From contig NZ_CP089301.1 of assembly GCF_021227995.1 (NCBI RefSeq), forward strand, positions 1,178,001 through 1,242,000: a stretch of 64,000 bases of DNA, written 5' to 3'. The notes below the pieces were generated by a model. That model did no database searches, was not told the origin of the DNA, and was given only the letters and a program-made list of their open reading frames with translations. The position numbers and the translations under genes were made by a program. This stretch comes from Novosphingobium kaempferiae (lineage in GTDB: Bacteria; Pseudomonadota; Alphaproteobacteria; Sphingomonadales; Sphingomonadaceae). This document shows, in pieces, positions 61,341-64,000 of the stretch (position 1 is its first letter; every line of letters starts with the position of its first letter).

Positions 61341-63128
61341 ATGACGTTCCAGCAGTACCTGTCGATCGCGCTGCTCTGCGCCATGATGGCCCTCTTCATC
61401 TGGGGTCGGTTCCGCTACGACGTGACGGCGGTGATCGCGCTGCTTGCAGGCATGGCGCTGGGGCTGGTGAGCCCGGAGCAGGCGTTCCTCGGCTTTTCGG
61501 ACGACATCGTCATCATCGTCGGCTCGGCGCTGGTGCTTTCCGCCGCCGTGCAGCGCTCCGGGCTGATCGAGAAGGCGGTCGCCTGGGCCGGGCAGTGGCT
61601 GAAGGGTATGGGATCGCAACTGCTGGTGCTCACCGCATCGGTCGGCGTCGCGTCCGGGCTCATCAAGAACATCGGCGCGCTGGCGATGCTGATGCCCGCC
61701 GCCGGGCAACTGGCGCGGCGCAGCGGCACCAACCCCTCGCGCTTCCTGATGCCGATGAGCTTCGCGGCGCTGCTCGGCGGGCTGACCACGCTCGTCGGCA
61801 CGTCGCCCAACATCATCGTCAGTCGCGTGCGCGAGCAGATGGTGGGCGAGCCGTTCGGGATGTTCGACTACCTGCCGACCGGCCTCGGCCTGCTGGTGAT
61901 CGGCCTCGTCTTCCTGCGCCTGTGCTACCGCCTGCTCCCCGCCGACCGGCGCGCGGCGGCGACGATGGGAGAGGCGCTCGACATCGCCGACTATACCATC
62001 GAGGCGCGGGTGCGCAGCGCATCTCCGGCGGTCGGCAGCACCGTCGCCGCGTTCCTCAGGGAGCACGATGGCGAAGTGGAGGTGACGGCGGTCCTGCGCC
62101 ACGGCCTGTCGGGCGAGGTCCGCCCCGACCTCGTGCTGGTGGAGGACGACGTGTTGATCCTTGCCGGCGAGCCGGACGCGCTGGAACGCGCCGTCGCCGC
62201 CGGACAGCTCGACCCGAGCGGGCATGACGAGGACGACGAGATCGAGGAACACAACGCCCGCGCCCGCGACGACGTGGGCGTGATCGAGGGCGTCGTCACC
62301 GCGCGCTCGGCCCTTGCAGGCAGTTCCGCCAGCCGCCTGATGTTGCGCGAGCGGATGGGCCTGCGCCTCGTCGCCATCTCGCGCGAGGGGGAGAGCCTGC
62401 GCGCCAAGCCCGCCGCGATCCTGATGCAGCCGGGCGACGTGATCGTGTTGCAAGGCTCGCTTTCCGCCATGCCGGGGCGGCTGCGCCAGCTGGGCGTACT
62501 GCCGCTCGCCTCGCGCCAGATCGCGCTGGGGGCGACGCGCAAGGGCTGGCTGGCGGTGGGCATCCTCGCCGCCGCGATGCTGGCGACCGCGACCGGGCTG
62601 GTGCCCGTGGCCGCCGCCTTCTTCGCGGGCGCGGGGCTGGTGGTGATGACCGGCGCGCTGCCGGTGGACGACGCCTACGAGGCGGTCGAATGGCCGATCC
62701 TCATCATGCTGGGCGCGCTGATCCCGGTGAGCGGCACGCTGCAGTCCACCGGCGCCTCCGAAGTGCTCGCGACGAGCCTTGCCGCGCTCGCCCGCGACAT
62801 GCCGCCGTGGGGCGCGGTGGCGCTGGTGCTGGCGGCATCGATGGCGGTGACCCCGTTCCTCAACAATGCGGCGACGGTGCTGGTCATGGCGCCAATATCC
62901 GCCGTCTTCGCGGGCGACCTCGGCTATCGGCCCGACGCCTTCCTGATGGCGACCGCGATCGGCGCGGGGTGCGACTTCCTGACCCCGATCGGGCACCAGT
63001 GCAACACGCTGGTCATGGGCCCCGGCGGCTATCGCTTCGGCGACTATGCAAGGCTGGGCGCGCCGTTGTCGTTGCTGGTGCTGGTGCTGGGGACGCCGCT
63101 CATCATGCACTTCTGGCCGCTGCACTGA
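61341..63128 (+). CDS. SLC13/DASS-type permease with RCK_C domains
   Basis: 595-residue inner-membrane carrier. Five N-terminal membrane segments (IALLCAMMALFIWGRF, AVIALLAGMALGLV, DIVIIVGSALVLSAAV) include the Na/substrate-binding loop GGLTTLVGTSPNIIV. Two cytoplasmic TrkA-C/RCK_C domains lie at about 205-285 and 300-375 (AVGSTVAAFLREHDGEVEVTAV; LRLVAISREGESLRAKPAAIL). The second half of the transporter has VTPFLNNAATVLVM and GAGCDFLTPIGHQCNTLVMGPG. It probably imports a dicarboxylate, sulfate or other anion. It starts in an otherwise divergent region next to tRNA-Val. Confidence 0.92.
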   Translation: MTFQQYLSIALLCAMMALFIWGRFRYDVTAVIALLAGMALGLVSPEQAFLGFSDDIVIIVGSALVLSAAVQRSGLIEKAVAWAGQWLKGMGSQLLVLTASVGVASGLIKNIGALAMLMPAAGQLARRSGTNPSRFLMPMSFAALLGGLTTLVGTSPNIIVSRVREQMVGEPFGMFDYLPTGLGLLVIGLVFLRLCYRLLPADRRAAATMGEALDIADYTIEARVRSASPAVGSTVAAFLREHDGEVEVTAVLRHGLSGEVRPDLVLVEDDVLILAGEPDALERAVAAGQLDPSGHDEDDEIEEHNARARDDVGVIEGVVTARSALAGSSASRLMLRERMGLRLVAISREGESLRAKPAAILMQPGDVIVLQGSLSAMPGRLRQLGVLPLASRQIALGATRKGWLAVGILAAAMLATATGLVPVAAAFFAGAGLVVMTGALPVDDAYEAVEWPILIMLGALIPVSGTLQSTGASEVLATSLAALARDMPPWGAVALVLAASMAVTPFLNNAATVLVMAPISAVFAGDLGYRPDAFLMATAIGAGCDFLTPIGHQCNTLVMGPGGYRFGDYARLGAPLSLLVLVLGTPLIMHFWPLH

Positions 63129-63135
63129 TTTTCTT

Positions 63136-63215
63136 CGTCATTGCGAGCGCAGCGAAGCAATCCCTGGCCGGATGCGCCGCGGGATTGCCGCGCCCCTGCG
63201 GGGCTCGCAATGACG
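63136..63215. repeat. REP-like palindromic element
   Basis: CGTCATTGCGAG (63136-63147) and CTCGCAATGACG (63204-63215) form a 12-bp inverted repeat around a GC-rich internal region that also pairs (GCAATCC with GGATTGC). This is a common dispersed palindrome of sphingomonad genomes. It sits 8 nt after the permease stop and could also end its transcript. Confidence 0.7.
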
Positions 63216-63227
63216 AGAGGGAGGCGC

Positions 63228-63695
63228 CTAGCCCGCCGAGTTCGCCACCGCCGAGCGGAACAGGCTGCCCGGCGCCTCCCAGTCCAGCCGGATGCGGCGG
63301 TGGGCGATCAGCCAGGCGCCGTCCACCTTGCGCAAGGCGTCGAGGTAGTAGCCCGCATGGTCCGGGCCGATGTCGGTCCATGCCGTCCAGTAGGTGCGCG
63401 CCTCCGCGCGGTCGGCGTCGTGCAGCGTCACGGCGGAGGTGGACAGGTGATGGCGCACGAAGGTCGCCCCATGCGTGCCGCTGCCGCCGGACAGCCAGCG
63501 CTCCTGCCAGGCACGGATCGCCGCGCGGCCTTCGTGGCGGAATAGGCGGTCGGGCGACACGCGCTCGCTTTCGATCACCGCGTCGTCGGTGCAGCAGGCC
63601 ACGAAGTCGTCGATGCGCAGCCGGTCGCCCGCCATCGTGTAGCGCGCCATGAGATCGCGGATCGCCTCGCGCGCGAGCAGATCGTCGAGGGTCAC
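63228..63695 (-). CDS. NTF2-like (SnoaL/ring-hydroxylating beta-subunit-like) protein
   Basis: 155 residues. GTG 63695 is the start: the GTGA overlap with the upstream SDR and the first helix LDDLLAREAIRDLMARYTMAGD support it. The rest fits the NTF2-like fold (FVACCTDDAVIESERVSPDRLF, WTDIGPDHAGYYLDALRKVDGAWLIAHRRIRLDW). Relatives act as isomerases or lyases on steroid- or polyketide-like compounds. The coupling to an SDR suggests a joint step. This pair is separate from the TetR-regulated cluster. Confidence 0.8.
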   Translation of the reverse strand: MTLDDLLAREAIRDLMARYTMAGDRLRIDDFVACCTDDAVIESERVSPDRLFRHEGRAAIRAWQERWLSGGSGTHGATFVRHHLSTSAVTLHDADRAEARTYWTAWTDIGPDHAGYYLDALRKVDGAWLIAHRRIRLDWEAPGSLFRSAVANSAG

Positions 63696-64000
63696 GACAT
63701 CACCAGCCCGGCGTCGACGTTCACCGACTGCCCGGTGATCGTGCGCGCATCGTCCGAGGCGAGGAAGAGGGCGAGACGCGCCACGTCCTCGGGCGTGGAG
63801 AAGGTCTTGAGCGGCAGCGGCGCGACGATGCCCGCCTCGATCTCCTCCACCGTGCGGCCCTGCTCGGCGGCGATGCGCTTCATGTAGCCGAGCATGAGGT
63901 CGGTGCCGATGGCGCCGGGAACCACGCAATTGCAGCGGATGCCGTATTCGCCCACCTCGCGCGCGATCGTCTTGGTCAGGATGCGCAATGCGCCCTTGGC
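63692..64000 (-). CDS. Short-chain dehydrogenase/reductase, C-terminal part (5' end outside window)
   Basis: 102 residues, open to the window edge. The segment starts AKGALRILTKTIAREVGEYG, just after the catalytic Tyr-x-x-x-Lys (its Lys may be the second residue). It continues with CNCVVPGAIGTD, a helical insertion and SDDARTITGQSVNVDAGLVMS, a classical SDR C-terminus. It overlaps the NTF2-like gene by 4 nt. Confidence 0.88.
   Translation of the reverse strand, partial: AKGALRILTKTIAREVGEYGIRCNCVVPGAIGTDLMLGYMKRIAAEQGRTVEEIEAGIVAPLPLKTFSTPEDVARLALFLASDDARTITGQSVNVDAGLVMS

Noticed and set aside
61254..63125. 623-codon open frame on the minus strand opposite the permease
   Set aside because: His/Arg/Gln-rich low-complexity chain, antisense to an unambiguous membrane transporter.

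Overview
The window is GC-rich DNA that reads as a sphingomonad (Alphaproteobacteria, Sphingomonadales; Novosphingobium/Sphingobium-like). The reasons are a TonB-dependent receptor inside an aromatic-catabolic cluster, many short-chain dehydrogenases (SDRs), luciferase-like flavin monooxygenases, an alphaproteobacterial Tn4371-type trb conjugation operon, and DUF3606/DUF3072 small proteins beside a ligase D gene. Two tRNA genes and housekeeping-type genes on the right suggest chromosomal DNA carrying an integrated element. The genus is inference.

Layout. (a) 1-2027: end of a glutathionyl-hydroquinone reductase gene, two small hypothetical genes and a Crp/Fnr regulator. (b) 2310-24884: a catabolic cluster. 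A leftward operon encodes gentisate 1,2-dioxygenase, fumarylpyruvate hydrolase, maleylpyruvate isomerase (GST type), an NAD(P)H:FMN reductase and an acyl-CoA ligase, so the lower gentisate pathway is complete. Around it lie a RutA-like flavin monooxygenase, a TonB receptor, six SDRs (one fused to a quinol-monooxygenase-like ABM domain), a cupin, an M24 'peptidase' lacking its metal ligands, a GST, a TetR regulator, a TetX-like FAD monooxygenase, a dienelactone hydrolase, a LuxR solo and an NtaA-like flavin monooxygenase. Four perfect and two degenerate copies of the palindrome TGTAGTC-N4-GACTACA sit in the promoter regions of this cluster and nowhere else that I saw. They define a probable single TetR regulon. 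The starting substrate is unknown.

(c) 24885-26633: a gene-poor stretch with a strong orphan hairpin and one small acidic gene. (d) 26634-51535: an ICE-like element. It has traG, an RHH protein, trbBCDEJLFGI, DUF2274 and an AlpA-like HTH. Its cargo is a DNA-repair set (PE-less LigD, ExoIII, a second ATP-dependent ligase, DUF3606, DUF3072, cupin, GFA), an unknown two-gene pair, a DnaQ-like exonuclease and a RES/Xre toxin-antitoxin pair. A tyrosine integrase lies next to the 3' end of tRNA-Thr(CGT). No relaxase and no left attachment site were seen, so the left limit is open and the catabolic cluster may or may not be part of the element.

(e) 51650-64000: a giant autotransporter reading frame (about 2,165 codons) split by one in-frame amber codon, a winged-helix/ATPase regulator, tRNA-Val(TAC), an SLC13-type permease, a REP-like palindrome, an NTF2-like protein and the end of another SDR gene.
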